A DNA stretch of 64,000 nucleotides from Leguminivora glycinivorella (taxonomy: Eukaryota; Arthropoda; Insecta; Lepidoptera; Tortricidae). The stretch spans positions 6,710,585 through 6,774,584 of the forward strand of contig NC_062978.1 in the NCBI RefSeq assembly GCF_023078275.1. Direction: 5' to 3'. Both the position numbers and the translations under genes were made by a program. The notes beneath the pieces were generated by a model, which did not search any database, was not told the DNA's origin, and was given only the letters and a program-made list of their open reading frames with translations. Each line of letters opens with the position of its first letter. Positions within the stretch are counted from its first letter, which is position 1. Of this stretch, positions 26,401 to 31,539 are shown one piece after another.

Positions 26401-27919
26401 AATTATCTAGAAAAATGTTAGAATTAGTTTAGTCTAGTAGGAGCACCAAATAGCATTTTTAGATTAATTGTCTGTACTTAATAATATTTGTTAGAGTAGG
26501 TACTTACTACCTTTTACATATCTTTTGTATTTTCTTCTTATTGCAACTAACACAAACACAAACACATCTTTGTTTCTCTTTCGTGCCCGTCTGTGTTTTA
26601 GATATTTAGTTAAGGGCACCGAAAGAGTTAAACGGCTTTTAAGTTTTTATACTGGTGTTTATGATCGGTTTTAACTTCAAAAGTGATCCTTCAAGTGGAA
26701 ACTAGAATATATTATTACAAAATAACCTAACCGTTCAGAAACGCCAGCATAACTAACAATACCGCACTGATGCATGCTAACTGACCTCACTCTTTCCAGC
26801 GTGGGTTGGTAAGTTCTGTGTGGTTGCAGTGGCAGCGAGCGGTCAGAGTCGGGCAGTGACTCGCAACGCAGCGAGCGACGCGCGGGCCCGCTGCATCCGC
26901 TCACCGCTTTAGCGGCGCTCAAGCGGAAGCGGAAGAAGTTCTCCGACTCGAGGAGACAGGCGGAGGAACGGGTGAGGAGTAACGTATTTACAAGTTTTTG
27001 AATACAGCCTTGAGTGTACCTATAGTTAGGCAAGACATGTTCGACAGTAGAAAAAAACGAAGTCTTTTGAGGAACAATTCGCTTAATTCCGAGCTTCGTT
27101 CTTCGGAACAGACGCTCCAATAGGCAAGGCGAATTTTTGGACATGGACTTTAGACTTCACGTTGCTTCGGCCTTAACATCTATCGTACTTTATGTATTCC
27201 CTTGTTTTACGTCTGATGTTTTAACTTTACTGTGTGTGGTAGGATCGTCCGACGGCAGAAGCGTTGCAGCGGGCGAGTTCAGTGCCGGCGCGCAAGCCGC
27301 CGACGCCGCCGCCGGAGCGAGCGCCGCCGCCGCCGCCCGCCGACGCCGCTGCACGAGGCGGCTCGCGTGAGCCGCTGCTCGCCAGCCTCGATGACGACGC
27401 TAATAAGGTACGCGGTTTGAAGCCCACTGTGTCTACGGTCGTCAGGTGGCGGAAGCGCTATAGCGCGTGATTTCAGTGCCGGGTGCAAACCGGATTCCGC
27501 GAGGCACTGCTCAAACACAGTCACAGAATAAATAATAATAGTAATACTTGCTTACGTACCTAATACAGAAAGGACGTAGCCGTAGGACAAAACCGAAGTT
27601 TATCAGCACTTTAGCAAGCCTTTTCGCCGTGAACCAAATAGTCAGTCCTCTTACATACTGCTAATACTCCAAATCCTTATAAAAGGAAATAGAGGGATAC
27701 TTGATACGGTACAAACCCGCGTCAGTTAAGAATCAGTCAACATTGTGTACGATTGTTTGGTTGCAGCAGGAGCAGTGCGGCTGCGCCGAGCCGTCGACGC
27801 GCGCGCCGCGGCCGAGCGGCGGCGGCGCGGCGTGCGGGCGCTGCGCCGCGCTCGCCAAGCTGGCCGGCGTCACGCCGCTGCACGGGCATGCCCCGCACCA
27901 CTCCGCCGGGTGGCTCTAA
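4367..27919 (+). CDS. Trpgamma: Transient receptor potential-gamma channel, gene overview (exons listed separately)
   Basis: TRPC-family cation channel of the plasma membrane. In Drosophila the orthologue forms Ca2+-permeable channels, can assemble with other TRPs and acts in motor control (established knowledge). Exons at 13941, 14539, 17422, 18987, 19813, 20158, 20966, 21460, 21967, 22724, 23865, 24372, 24681, 25383, 26830, 27243 and 27767 give, in order, N-terminal ankyrin repeats, the TRP_2 linker, six transmembrane segments with the pore, the TRP box EWKFAR (23880-23897), a coiled coil/CIRB-like segment and a proline- and basic-rich tail ending GWL. All splice phases agree except around 17.7 kb. 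Without that exon about 948 codons are accounted for from the MTEEEN start; fly Trp-gamma is about 1,130 residues. The match to Trp-gamma rather than trp or trpl rests on the N-terminus ([14 protein letters not shown]) and the C-terminal basic block, both recognised from memory. Confidence 0.88.
4493..5940. other. First-intron sequence without genes
   Basis: AT-rich intron of the candidate Trp-gamma transcript. It contains the perfect hairpin at 5125-5168 and a TATA/ATAACA-rich stretch near 5260-5480. A segment near 5600-5650 (TACTTTTGGCACTTGAAAAA) recurs inverted near 7783-7806, suggesting related repeats. No coding sequence is recognised. Confidence 0.5.
5125..5168. repeat. Perfect 20-bp inverted repeat with 4-base loop, two CRE-like cores
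   Basis: TACATATGGACTGACGTCAT at 5125-5144 and its exact reverse complement at 5149-5168, separated by ACCG. Each arm contains the palindrome TGACGTCA. It may be a minimal MITE or a transcript hairpin; function unknown. Confidence 0.9.
5941..6198 (-). mobile_element. SINE with tRNA-like head
   Basis: Read on the - strand it starts near 6198 with GACCGGTCTGGCGCAGTCGG, followed by a B-box-like GGTTCGAATCC, and runs to a TTTATTTATTTATT tail near 5941. A near-identical + strand copy is at 17097-17348. The A and B box pair is that of a RNA polymerase III promoter, so this is a SINE, not a tRNA gene. Confidence 0.85.
6361..7135. repeat. About 38-bp inverted repeats flanking a THAP-type exon
   Basis: The stretch 6361-6399 (GTAGTACC, CGGAGGAAATATAGACTGGA, GTAGCCT) is nearly exactly inverted at 7095-7135. 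The roughly 700 bp between contain the THAP-type exon at 6528 and a small internal direct repeat (CACTCCCCACGAGACTTC near 6749 and 6848). The arrangement suggests a transposon remnant with terminal or subterminal inverted repeats, but the true ends and target duplication are not defined. Confidence 0.55.
6528..6607 (+). CDS. First exon of a THAP zinc-finger protein (partial)
   Basis: ATG at 6528 opens 26 codons reading [20 protein letters not shown] and then DGIIFH, followed by a consensus donor GTAAGT at 6608 in phase 2. The pattern MP-x-C-x(4)-C, then basic residues and later FH, is the start of the C2CH THAP domain, and an intron right after FH(F) is common in THAP genes (family knowledge). 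THAP domains occur in P-element transposases and in cellular DNA-binding proteins. No continuation exon (the later C and H, and AVPTIF box) is recognised within the following kilobases. Inverted repeats at 6361 and 7135 bracket it, which favours a relic of a P-like or domesticated element, but this is inference. Confidence 0.55.
6608..7268. other. No further exon recognised downstream of the THAP exon
   Basis: AT-rich sequence with an internal repeat of CACTCCCCACGAGACTTC and the right arm of the inverted repeat at 7095-7135. The reading frame at 6943-7245 shows no family features and is probably chance. Confidence 0.4.
7269..7740 (+). mobile_element. Non-autonomous element, AGGGTTCCGTACCAAAAAGG family, truncated
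   Basis: Starts AGGGTTCCGTACCAAAAAGG, then a GTCCGTCTGTCTG run, then internal sequence (GGGGGGCAAAT, AGTGGGGTATCGTT) shared with the copy at 18111-18946. The 3' end (TACGGAACCCTCGGTGGGCG) present in the other copy is missing here. Confidence 0.75.
8165..8234 (+). repeat. Two short interstitial (TTAGG)3 runs
   Basis: TAGGTTAGGTTAGGTTAG occurs at about 8165-8181 and again at 8217-8234, each followed by AACTGTGA. TTAGG is the insect telomere repeat. The runs are only three units long and lie in a small local duplication, so they are interstitial traces, not a telomere. Confidence 0.7.
8271..8497 (+). mobile_element. Element with AACCCCCGAC inverted ends
   Basis: Begins AACCCCCGACTGCGACATAG and ends CGTCGGGGGTT, with a CACA/CAGACAGA-rich middle. 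A complete copy in the opposite orientation is at 40519-40722 and a truncated + copy at 25814-25959. Short non-autonomous element; no coding capacity. Confidence 0.8.
8498..9766. other. No gene seen; AT-rich intron
   Basis: Low-complexity ATACCAAATG-rich sequence at 8580-8760 and otherwise unremarkable DNA. Reading frames here show no domain or codon structure. Confidence 0.5.
9767..9898. mobile_element. Short hairpin MITE with GC-rich arms
   Basis: CCAAAGCC...TTCCGCGCATGCGCGCAGTA on the left is matched by its inverted counterpart ending 9898 (GCGCGCGTGCGCGGGAAGG then CTTTGG). The left arm carries a 14-bp insertion. No coding capacity. Confidence 0.7.
9899..11338. other. No gene seen; intron sequence
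   Basis: Mixed AT-rich sequence; nothing recognised. GCTGATAGTACCTA at about 10751 and TAGGTACTATCAGC at 10679 form a short foldback (about 85 bp). The reading frames in this interval lack family features. Confidence 0.45.
11339..11889. mobile_element. MITE with GCCACTTGCACCAA ends, interrupted by a second MITE
   Basis: The left end GCCACTTGCACCAACG and right end TTGGTGCAAGTGGGC are inverted. The left portion carries GGGTTAACC motifs often seen in this lepidopteran repeat type. The element is split by the insertion at 11439-11793. Confidence 0.75.
11439..11793. mobile_element. Nested MITE with arms of about 75 bp (TATACAGAGTGGGGCC)
   Basis: TATACAGAGTGGGGCCTGTA at the left is inverted at 11774-11793, and the inverted match continues inward through CCTTATACTGATCAACATTTG. 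The outer TATA could include a TA target duplication. It lies wholly inside the older MITE. Confidence 0.85.
11890..13940. other. No gene seen; remainder of first intron
   Basis: Includes GC-richer stretches near 12830-12930 and 13150-13330, but no exon with splice sites and family match was recognised. The frame from 13821 is open into the exon at 13941 only because the acceptor region happens to lack stops. Confidence 0.5.
13941..14134 (+). CDS. Trpgamma: Trp-gamma exon: conserved N-terminus and first ankyrin region
   Basis: The acceptor TTTGTGTGCAG ends at 13940. The exon reads [20 protein letters not shown]... through [14 protein letters not shown] to VDCVDPLG, ending in phase 2 at a weak donor GTCCGT (14135). 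ATG 13959 is the classic start used in fly-type models. The residues correspond to the segment leading into the first ankyrin repeat. A diverged partial copy follows at 14198-14315. Confidence 0.85.
14198..14315 (+). pseudogene. Diverged partial copy of the preceding Trp-gamma exon
   Basis: The frame from 14200 reads [20 protein letters not shown], then a leucine-rich variant, then VDPLE, and ends GAAAG followed by a good donor GTCAGT. Compared with 14020-14134, most substitutions fall at third codon positions (for example GTC to GTA, GTG to GTA, ACA to ACG) and the length changes are multiples of three (-3, +6, -12). No clear acceptor with a pyrimidine tract precedes it and its 5' part is missing. 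Confidence 0.75.
14539..14713 (+). CDS. Trpgamma: Trp-gamma exon: ankyrin repeats
   Basis: Acceptor ATATCCAG (ending 14538), donor GTGAGT (14714). It completes the split Arg codon and reads [20 protein letters not shown], then [20 protein letters not shown], then the LLDHEE segment. This is a canonical ankyrin pair of TRPC channels. It enters in phase 2 and exits in phase 0, agreeing with both neighbours. Confidence 0.9.
14760..14905 (+). mobile_element. Retroelement fragment (ATCATCATCACATCAGCCC type)
   Basis: The stretch with CCACTGCTGAGCATAGGC, TTTTCCCGGTCTTGCAGTTG and TTTTCCGGATGCCATAG resembles a very common lepidopteran LINE/SINE-derived repeat. It lies between the ankyrin exon and its degenerate copies. 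Confidence 0.6.
14919..15113 (+). pseudogene. Two degenerate fragments of the ankyrin exon at 14539
   Basis: 14919-14970 copies GAGCTGCTGCACGCCATCTC and GAAGTTCGTGGAGGCTGTT, followed by GTGAGT. 14987-15113 copies a larger part (CTGGAGATAGAGCTACTCC, TTTGAGGAGTTTGTGAAGG, CTCCTGGACCACGAAGAGCG) in a changed order and with indels. Neither is bounded by usable acceptors. They lie 3' of the intact exon. Confidence 0.8.
15110..15375 (+). mobile_element. 3' tail of a non-LTR retrotransposon
   Basis: GCAAGTTGTGGAATGAGCGA through CGGCAACACGTAAGCGG and CCATCAGGCGGCTCGTCTGC to an A-rich end is typical of the 3' terminus of lepidopteran CR1/Jockey-like LINEs. A related tail is at 22440-22705. Confidence 0.7.
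15376..17096. other. No gene seen; intron between ankyrin exons
   Basis: AT-rich sequence. Near 16435-16560, TTTCGCTACC and AACACTTTC with related inverted text suggest a foldback of about 125 bp (TTAACACTTTCG to CGAAAGTGTTAA), likely another short MITE. No coding content is recognised. Confidence 0.5.
16433..16560. mobile_element. Short foldback, probable MITE
   Basis: TTAACACTTTCGCTACC at the left is inverted at the right end (GTTTCGAAAGTGTTAA), with GC-rich inner sequence (CCGACTGTCGGGT). No coding capacity; ends not defined precisely. Confidence 0.55.
17097..17348 (+). mobile_element. SINE with tRNA-like head
   Basis: GACCGGTCTGGTGCAGTCGG (A box) and GGTTCGAATCC at 17151-17161 (B box), then a body shared with the - strand copy at 5941-6198, then an ATTTATTTATT tail. 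It ends about 70 bp before the next Trp-gamma exon. Confidence 0.88.
17422..17835 (+). CDS. Trpgamma: Trp-gamma exon: third ankyrin and TRP_2 linker, disrupted as sequenced
   Basis: The acceptor ATTACAG ends at 17421; phase 0 entry is correct. The exon is intact through [65 protein letters not shown] and DPILTAL (about 17702). There the normal sequence is replaced by a repeat of an upstream piece (CCGCACGACGTGCGC) and the frame meets TGA at 17719. Pieces of the missing end appear in rearranged order: GAGCTGTCGTGGGA twice, and an ending GAATATCAG with a good donor GTAAGT at 17836. The segment encoding the rest of the linker is lost with about 20 nt. As written the exon cannot be translated through to 18987. 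Either this is an assembly or haplotype error, or the gene is damaged here. Confidence 0.75.
17703..17965 (+). pseudogene. Scrambled repeats of the 17422 exon
   Basis: CTAGGATTAATGCGTACGCG at about 17742 and GCATTAATGCGTATCGCGCG at about 17876 repeat the intact 17624-17650 stretch with small indels. CTGTCGTCTAAAGACCCGAT occurs at about 17671 and 17921. TTTGAGCTTTGAGG near 17955 echoes the missing exon end. The copies include some within and some after the donor at 17836. Confidence 0.8.
18111..18946 (+). mobile_element. Complete AGGGTTCCGTACCAAAAAGG element
   Basis: Starts AGGGTTCCGTACCAAAAAGG at 18111 and ends TACGGAACCCTCGGTGGGCG plus GAGTCCGACTCGCACTTG, giving inverted ends. It is longer than the truncated 7269 copy. 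It ends only about 40 bp before the acceptor of the next exon, so the adjoining T-run forms part of that pyrimidine tract. Confidence 0.8.
18987..19172 (+). CDS. Trpgamma: Trp-gamma exon: linker before transmembrane region
   Basis: Acceptor TTTTGTCAG (ending 18986), donor GTAACA (19173), 62 codons in phase 0: [32 protein letters not shown], a variable stretch, then [17 protein letters not shown]. This is the TRP_2 linker helix region of TRPC channels. Two degenerate copies of its 3' half follow at 19185-19415. Confidence 0.9.
19185..19415 (+). pseudogene. Two degenerate copies of the 3' half of the 18987 exon
   Basis: 19185-19289 repeats CTGAACCAC, GCCGGAGCGCATGTGGCTTT, and CTCGCCATCAAGTTGCGGCA; 19301-19415 repeats CTGAACGACGAGAC, TCTCCGAGCCGGGGGCACC and CTCACGCCTCAAGC with more damage. 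Stop codons (TAG at 19194, TAA at 19283) and indels exclude use as exons. Confidence 0.85.
19416..19812. other. Intron, nothing recognised
   Basis: An open frame at 19557-19805 runs towards the next exon but shows no family features and ends before the acceptor; treated as chance. Confidence 0.5.
19813..20047 (+). CDS. Trpgamma: Trp-gamma exon: pre-S1 helix to S1
   Basis: Acceptor AATTTTCAG (ending 19812), donor GTGAGT (20048). Reads [26 protein letters not shown], then hydrophobic [19 protein letters not shown], then [19 protein letters not shown]. Enters in phase 0 and leaves in phase 1. Conserved TRPC block at the cytoplasmic entry and first membrane segments. Confidence 0.92.
20158..20301 (+). 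CDS. Trpgamma: Trp-gamma exon: membrane segment and extracellular loop
   Basis: Acceptor TTTTGTTCCAG (ending 20157), donor GTGAGT (20302). Continues [12 protein letters not shown], a variable loop, then [14 protein letters not shown]. The loop [15 protein letters not shown] is shorter and different from the fly protein, as expected for an extracellular loop. Phases agree on both sides. Confidence 0.9.
20318..20425 (+). pseudogene. Degenerate copy of parts of the 20158 exon
   Basis: ACATCGAGACAGCGACTGAT at about 20319 and ATTCTCGCCTGGATCAGC at about 20405 repeat the exon's ATCGAGACAGCGACAATG and ATCCTCGCCTGGGTCAGC. Stops and indels are present. It lies 3' of the exon. Confidence 0.7.
20426..20965. 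other. Intron, no gene
   Basis: Contains a possible foldback about 20505-20680 (TTAAGGTTGGTTGTGTCACG on the left; GTGACAATAAAACCAGCCTTAG on the right), with inner CGGACC motifs, consistent with a MITE. Nothing coding is recognised. Confidence 0.45.
20966..21105 (+). CDS. Trpgamma: Trp-gamma exon: S2-S3 region
   Basis: Acceptor ATGTGTTCCAG (ending 20965), donor GTAAAG (21106). Reads [20 protein letters not shown], then [20 protein letters not shown], then IVSHFQ. The WNVIDFV motif is highly conserved in TRPC channels. Phase 1 in, phase 0 out. Confidence 0.93.
21460..21706 (+). CDS. Trpgamma: Trp-gamma exon: S3-S5
   Basis: Acceptor GTACTGCAG (ending 21459), donor GTATGT (21707). Reads [60 protein letters not shown], then [20 protein letters not shown]. 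The NPHLGPLQ S4-S5 linker is diagnostic for TRPC/TRP proteins. Phase 0 in, phase 1 out. Confidence 0.94.
21967..22090 (+). CDS. Trpgamma: Trp-gamma exon: extracellular turret before the pore
   Basis: Acceptor TGTGTCCAG (ending 21966), donor GTAAGT (22091). Reads [20 protein letters not shown], a Ser/Asn-rich stretch with an NGT glycosylation sequon, then [11 protein letters not shown]. It enters in phase 1 and exits in phase 2. Confidence 0.9.
22380..22705 (+). mobile_element. 3' end of a non-LTR retrotransposon
   Basis: CGGCTGTGGAATGAGCTCC (encoding the RLWNELP-like end of a LINE reverse transcriptase ORF), GGGTCGGCAACGCGCATGTG, and CCATCAGGCGGACCGTATAC match the typical 3' ends of lepidopteran CR1/Jockey-like LINEs. 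It ends just before the next exon's pyrimidine tract. Confidence 0.75.
22724..22919 (+). CDS. Trpgamma: Trp-gamma exon: pore helix, filter and S6
   Basis: Acceptor TTTGTTCCAG (ending 22723), donor GTAAGT (22920). Reads [40 protein letters not shown], then [20 protein letters not shown]. The [13 protein letters not shown] segment is the pore helix and selectivity region, and [13 protein letters not shown] is S6. Phase 2 in, phase 0 out. Confidence 0.95.
22920..23864. other. Intron with a local duplication
   Basis: About 90 bp at 23441-23530 (TCATGCGGAAACGTCTGCGA to CACCTACCGCAAGACT) recurs at 23591-23675. No exon is seen. An AT-rich stretch at 23000-23330 is unremarkable. Confidence 0.6.
23441..23675 (+). 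repeat. Two direct copies of about 90 bp
   Basis: TATCATGCGGAAACGTCTGC ... AATGCACACCTACCGCAAGA occurs at 23441 and again at 23590, with small differences and about 60 bp between copies. Not related to the flanking exons. Confidence 0.85.
23865..24056 (+). CDS. Trpgamma: Trp-gamma exon: TRP box and proximal C-terminus
   Basis: Acceptor TATGTTTGCAG (ending 23864), donor GTAAGA (24057). Reads [40 protein letters not shown], then a basic stretch ending [14 protein letters not shown] is the TRP box. 64 codons, phase 0 on both sides. Confidence 0.95.
24139..24260 (+). pseudogene. Degenerate, rearranged fragments of the 23865 exon
   Basis: GCGCAAGCATATGCGGACAG, TGTCAACGTGGTGCGGTCAC and ATGGTGTACCTACGCGTAGCG echo the exon's GCGGGAGCATATGCGGACC, TTCAACGTGGTGCCATCTCC and CTGGTGTACGCGTGGCG, but in a different order. 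No splice sites are usable. Confidence 0.75.
24372..24413 (+). CDS. Trpgamma: Trp-gamma micro-exon ([14 protein letters not shown])
   Basis: 42 nt between GTTATTTCCAG (ending 24371) and donor GTAAGC (24414); 14 codons, phase 0 both sides, so it could be skipped without frame change. The sequence matches the basic segment that follows the TRP box in Trp-gamma. Confidence 0.88.
24681..24864 (+). CDS. Trpgamma: Trp-gamma exon: coiled-coil region
   Basis: Acceptor GATCTTGCAG (ending 24680), donor GTAAAC (24865). Reads [40 protein letters not shown], then [14 protein letters not shown]. If the donor is not used the frame continues to a stop at about 24881 (GKQLT), which would give a shorter C-terminus. 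Phase 0 in, phase 1 out. Confidence 0.9.
24865..25382. other. Intron, no gene
   Basis: Open frames at 24922-25119 and 25147-25338 show no family features. CTTCGCCTCAGCTAGTCTG-type sequence lies before the previous exon. Nothing recognised. Confidence 0.5.
25383..25725 (+). CDS. Trpgamma: Trp-gamma exon: basic and serine-rich C-terminal tail
   Basis: The acceptor TCCGTCGGCAG ends at 25382; the donor is GTTCGT (25726). Reads [39 protein letters not shown], a Gly/Arg/Ser-rich stretch, then [20 protein letters not shown], then [22 protein letters not shown] and the KRRWGTxIEAA block are the features that most favour Trp-gamma. 343 nt; phase 1 in, phase 2 out. Confidence 0.9.
25814..25959 (+). 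mobile_element. Truncated AACCCCCGAC-family element
   Basis: GAACACTCCCGATTAATTCA, AATCTAAATCGGTTCATCCG and CCACAGACAGACAG match the 8271 and 40519 copies. The left end with AACCCCCGAC is missing; the right end is GTTGGCGGTT. Confidence 0.75.
25960..26829. other. Intron, no gene
   Basis: AT-rich sequence; the overlapping open frames at 25942-26383 have no family features. Nothing recognised. Confidence 0.5.
26830..26971 (+). CDS. Trpgamma: Trp-gamma exon: serine-rich and lysine-rich tail
   Basis: Acceptor GTGTGGTTGCAG (ending 26829), donor GTGAGG (26972). Reads [20 protein letters not shown], then [20 protein letters not shown]. The [10 protein letters not shown] block is conserved in Trp-gamma tails. 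Phase 2 in, phase 0 out. Confidence 0.9.
27243..27407 (+). CDS. Trpgamma: Trp-gamma exon: proline-rich tail
   Basis: Acceptor TGTGTGTGGTAG (ending 27242), donor GTACGC (27408). 55 codons reading [40 protein letters not shown], then a short acidic end [15 protein letters not shown] resembles the KRVSSYPA segment of other insects. Phase 0 both sides, so alternative use would keep frame. Confidence 0.85.
27446..27510 (+). pseudogene. Degenerate fragment of the 27243 exon
   Basis: GGCGGAAGCGCTATAGCGCG, TTCAGTGCCGGGTGCAAACC and GCGAGGCACTGCTC parallel the exon's GGCAGAAGCGTTGCAGCGGG, TTCAGTGCCGGCGCGCAAGC and later CTGCTC. Short and damaged; 3' of the exon. Confidence 0.6.
27767..27919 (+). CDS. 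Trpgamma: Trp-gamma last coding exon, ends GWL-stop
   Basis: The acceptor TTTGGTTGCAG ends at 27766 (an alternative CAG three bases later is possible). Reads [20 protein letters not shown], then [20 protein letters not shown], then HHSAGWL and TAA at 27917. The terminal hydrophobic GWL could be a PDZ-binding end (inference). Confidence 0.88.
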   Translation, partial: QEQCGCAEPSTRAPRPSGGGAACGRCAALAKLAGVTPLHGHAPHHSAGWL

Positions 27920-29287
27920 CGCGACCGACATAGCCTAAGAGATGATGAAGAGTAGTCTACACGTCGAACCCGGTCCGCGACCGACATAGCTTAAGAGTCA
28001 GCAACGGCCAAAGATGGAAAACGATGGAAGGAATTCGGCCGGCAAAAAGAAAGTGGGAAGCCTCAAATCGGAAACCCTGACGTAGCCCATTCGACTGCGG
28101 GCTCTTTGTAAATGTGTGACGTTATTCGTGTTATGTACATGTGCGGAAAAAGAACAATCGGGAAATGTTCATGGGATTCAGTAAGTTCTAGACTCTTCTC
28201 CTTCCGCACAAAATCCTTAGTTGGGCTAATTTTAGATGTCGCGTGATGTCAAAGAAAGACGATAAAGTTTTGGTTTAGTAGTTGACTGCATTGAGCGAGT
28301 AGCAATCATCTATTTTTTACTTTAACCTTCCGTCCGTTTGATGGTTATCTAATTGCCACGACCCGTACAAAATGTACAAAAAAAAGTCGTGGCTATTAGA
28401 AGCAAAATATCAATTTTGAACCTCTGGATATTTACTTGCGCCTCAGCAAAGAAGTACGGAGGTCGAAAACCTCGAGCACAAAATACTTAAGTATCCTTAA
28501 TTTATTAAAGAACGATCTGTTCATGACATTATCAAACGTATTGTTAATCAAATTCAGTAGAAGAGTCATAAGGTAAATTACAGGTTATTTTATAATACAT
28601 ATTAATTAGTTACATGTGTTATGAAAATTTACCAACTGGAATATTACTGAAATATTTTCGAAATGAAGCTAAAGGTAAAAACACAAAAAATAAAAGTCTA
28701 AAAATAAAACATGTACCTACAAGGTAGGTACGAAATGCATCGCCTATTTGTAAAAAGAAAATATGTAGTCAAAAGACAGTGAAAAGAAAACACCAGTAGA
28801 GAAAGTTACTCCTTATTTTCTACGCAAACTTAATCATAAGGCTACTGGCTAACTACTAATCGTATATACTTACTTAGAATAATCTTTCTAACAACTAGAG
28901 CCCAATCCTTACTGGTCGCTAAAAACAGACACGGAATGAAACCACAACGATAATAGTATTTAAATAGATAATTAAAATGACCAATAAGTAATATTTTCTA
29001 GAGTCACCCCAGAATCCAGAACGAAAACAGCAATACAAGAGGCCTAAACATAACGAAGTAGATTTATCATATCGCAAGCCTCATCGCCGGGAATCAAATC
29101 GTTAGTAAAAGGAAAAACACTAATGCATAAGTCGCTATTTAGATCCCGGCTGAGAGGTTGGAAGGATTAGTCATAAATTAAATGTAAATAGTTATTAGGT
29201 AGAGAAAGTGAATCGAGCTATGCACAGCGAGAATTTAAAGCAAACTGTAAAATGGAGCCTGATATAATTGAGTGAGTCTGGTCGTAC
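27920..29287 (+). other. 3' UTR and downstream region of Trp-gamma
   Basis: Just after the stop, GCGACCGACATAGC occurs twice (about 27920 and 27977). AATAAA occurs at 28689-28694 and 28703-28708; whether either is the used polyadenylation signal cannot be judged from sequence. No other gene is recognised. Confidence 0.5.
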
Positions 29288-29418
29288 AGTCAACCAATTG
29301 GAACTCTAGGCAAACAACCATGTCAAAATGACAAGCAGTAATAGATTTCTTACAATCTGATTTATAACGTCAGTATGACATAGCCCTACAGTGGCCGAAC
29401 GTTCCAATTGGTTGACTA
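29288..29418. mobile_element. Short foldback with AGTCAACCAATTGGA ends
   Basis: AGTCAACCAATTGGAAC at the left and GTTCCAATTGGTTGACT at the right are inverted. The middle is unrelated. Probable MITE. Confidence 0.7.
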
Positions 29419-29719
29419 ATGACTAATACGTCTCTTACAGATCTCAGGTCAAATGTTTCTAGTTTGCTTGGTCTCGTGAATTGAGATGACCGTCCATATT
29501 GCAGGACTCGCCCAAGGCTCGTCTTTGTGCCCAGTGTGGACGTTGCCTCGCGGCACACACAATACTCATAAGCGTTTAAACTTTACAACATAGCCTTAGA
29601 AACTTTCCTTAACTTTAACCATGACATTACCTAATATCAAACACCAATTAGGATAAGTAGGTACAAATGAAATTTTAACTTAGTTAATGAAATAAATATA
29701 GGCAACTATTTATTTATAT

Positions 29720-30048
29720 ACCTGAGCAATTCCCGAAAAGTTTGTACATTTGGATCACGTCTCCGATTTTGATAAAAATTGGTAGGCTGATAGAGTCCAT
29801 GATGCTGAGCAAGATCCACTAGGTTTCCCAAAACGTCCCAGATAGTTTGTATGAAACCTCCCTTTTTTGTTACCATATTTCTATACATTTTCGGTAACAA
29901 AAAAGGAAAGTTTCATACAAACTACATGGGACATTTTGAGAAACTTAGTGGATCTTGCTCAGCATCATAGACTCTATCAACCTACCAATTTTTATCAGAA
30001 TCGGAGACGTGATCCGGATACAGTACAAACTTTTCGGGAATTGCTGAC
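29720..30048. mobile_element. Foldback element with arms of about 155 bp
   Basis: The left arm runs from TGAGCAATTCCCGAAAAG to GTTTGTATGAAACCTCC and the right arm from GGAAAGTTTCATACAAAC to CTTTTCGGGAATTGCTGA. The arms are about 90 percent complementary by eye, with a short AT-rich loop near 29885. The reading frames on both strands (29706-29900 and 29867-30091) are reflections of the same arm and not genes. Confidence 0.85.
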
Positions 30049-31539
30049 CTACGGGTTGCATAAGTCGATAGTAAGTCGTCAAATACAATGATGTGTTCCA
30101 GAAAGTTTTCCAGTAATCATTTATGCTGTTCTGTCGGCGCACACTCACTAATATAAGATTAATCGAACAAGAATAAGCAGGGATTTTTAAGTGTCGTTTT
30201 TCCCGTTTTTATGTTGTTTACACGCAGGCTAGACACGACGGCTACGGCTAGGCTAGGTTTAGGTAAACGGGTCGAACACCAAATGTTGGATGAATATGAT
30301 ATAAATTATTGCTGTAAGTTTTGATGTGATTAGTTGAATGTTCTGCTGTAGTAGAGTGTCGACAAGTTCCAAATAGCAAGCCTCTTTAAAAGTGGGCCCG
30401 GTCACAAAAATTGTAGCCGAACTTATGGATTGTACTTAGATTGAGGAATTCCTGGGTGACGCTCCTATGGTCTGCGACGAGGGACGTAGAATGCGGGTGG
30501 GTATAAAGTGTACGACTTACGCAGAGCTAACAGCACCACACACTCATACCCATAGGCACTCAACTACCTAGCAGTAGCGGTTCGCCCTAAAGTGCGCTTG
30601 TGCGGTGCACTCCCAAAAATAATCACAAGTAAATTATAGTAATACATCAGTTATGATACCTCTAATACTACTAAAATACTACTATATTACTATTTAAAAA
30701 AAGTATCGCAAAAAAGTTAAGCCCAATTAAACAATTACTTATATTTCTTAAAAGTTCATTAAACTGACTATTACTCCGCCAACTCCCTTACTACAACTAG
30801 TTCATACGCACCGCGCTCAACGGAGCGCTTTCAATTGCGCTCCTATGGAAAAAGATTCAGTGCATTCATCAATAGAAAATTCAGTAAGAGCGAAAGAGAA
30901 GTTTAGACACAGCTCCGCGCGTGAGACAGACGATTATCTATGAAATATTAGGTAAATCGGGAGCGCCGCACCGACCACAGAACTATATTAAAATAGAAGG
31001 CAAAAGTATCCTATTTAGTACTTCGCGTGGCAAAAAGAAGACTCATCGACCTCTTTCCTCGCCGCAAACGACAGTCTGCGTTGTTGTTCTTTTGTTCATT
31101 GCGGCTTTAATTTGACAACCTCGACTTGGCGTGCGTTCAAAACGAGCGATATCTATATAAAAAAGAAATAAGTGTCATAACAATGCGTGTAATGAAAATA
31201 ATTTAATTTGTTCTTAGAGTAATCGATGTAAAAATTAGCTATTCAAACTGTCGAGTCAACTCACATTCGTGACGTCAAGTGTTCATGCAAAATGTTACAC
31301 GGTTGGTCTTGTTAACCGCCGAGCTTTTTCCTTCTATCTCGATATAGGTCTGTGCGTTTGTCCTTGATTGCCGTCACGTTGCACCGCACAGGCGCGGTGC
31401 GCGCAGCGGTCATCCGCGTAATTATTTCGCGCGTTATTTTGTTACTTAAGTAAACAAGTTTTACGGCACCCGCGAGAATACGATTTAGACTTAATTTGAA
31501 ACCGCATAATTAAATTGTTTTAATTGCAAGTGTAAAATA
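30049..31539. other. Intergenic region, nothing recognised
   Basis: Mixed composition with GC-richer stretches near 30480-30610 and 31380-31470. No exon with family match. The interval 31300-31540 could be a promoter for the leader-like sequence at 31540, but no clear TATA plus initiator pair was assigned. Confidence 0.35.

Noticed and set aside
29706..30091. Similar reading frames on opposite strands
   Set aside because: Both are translations of the two arms of one foldback element.
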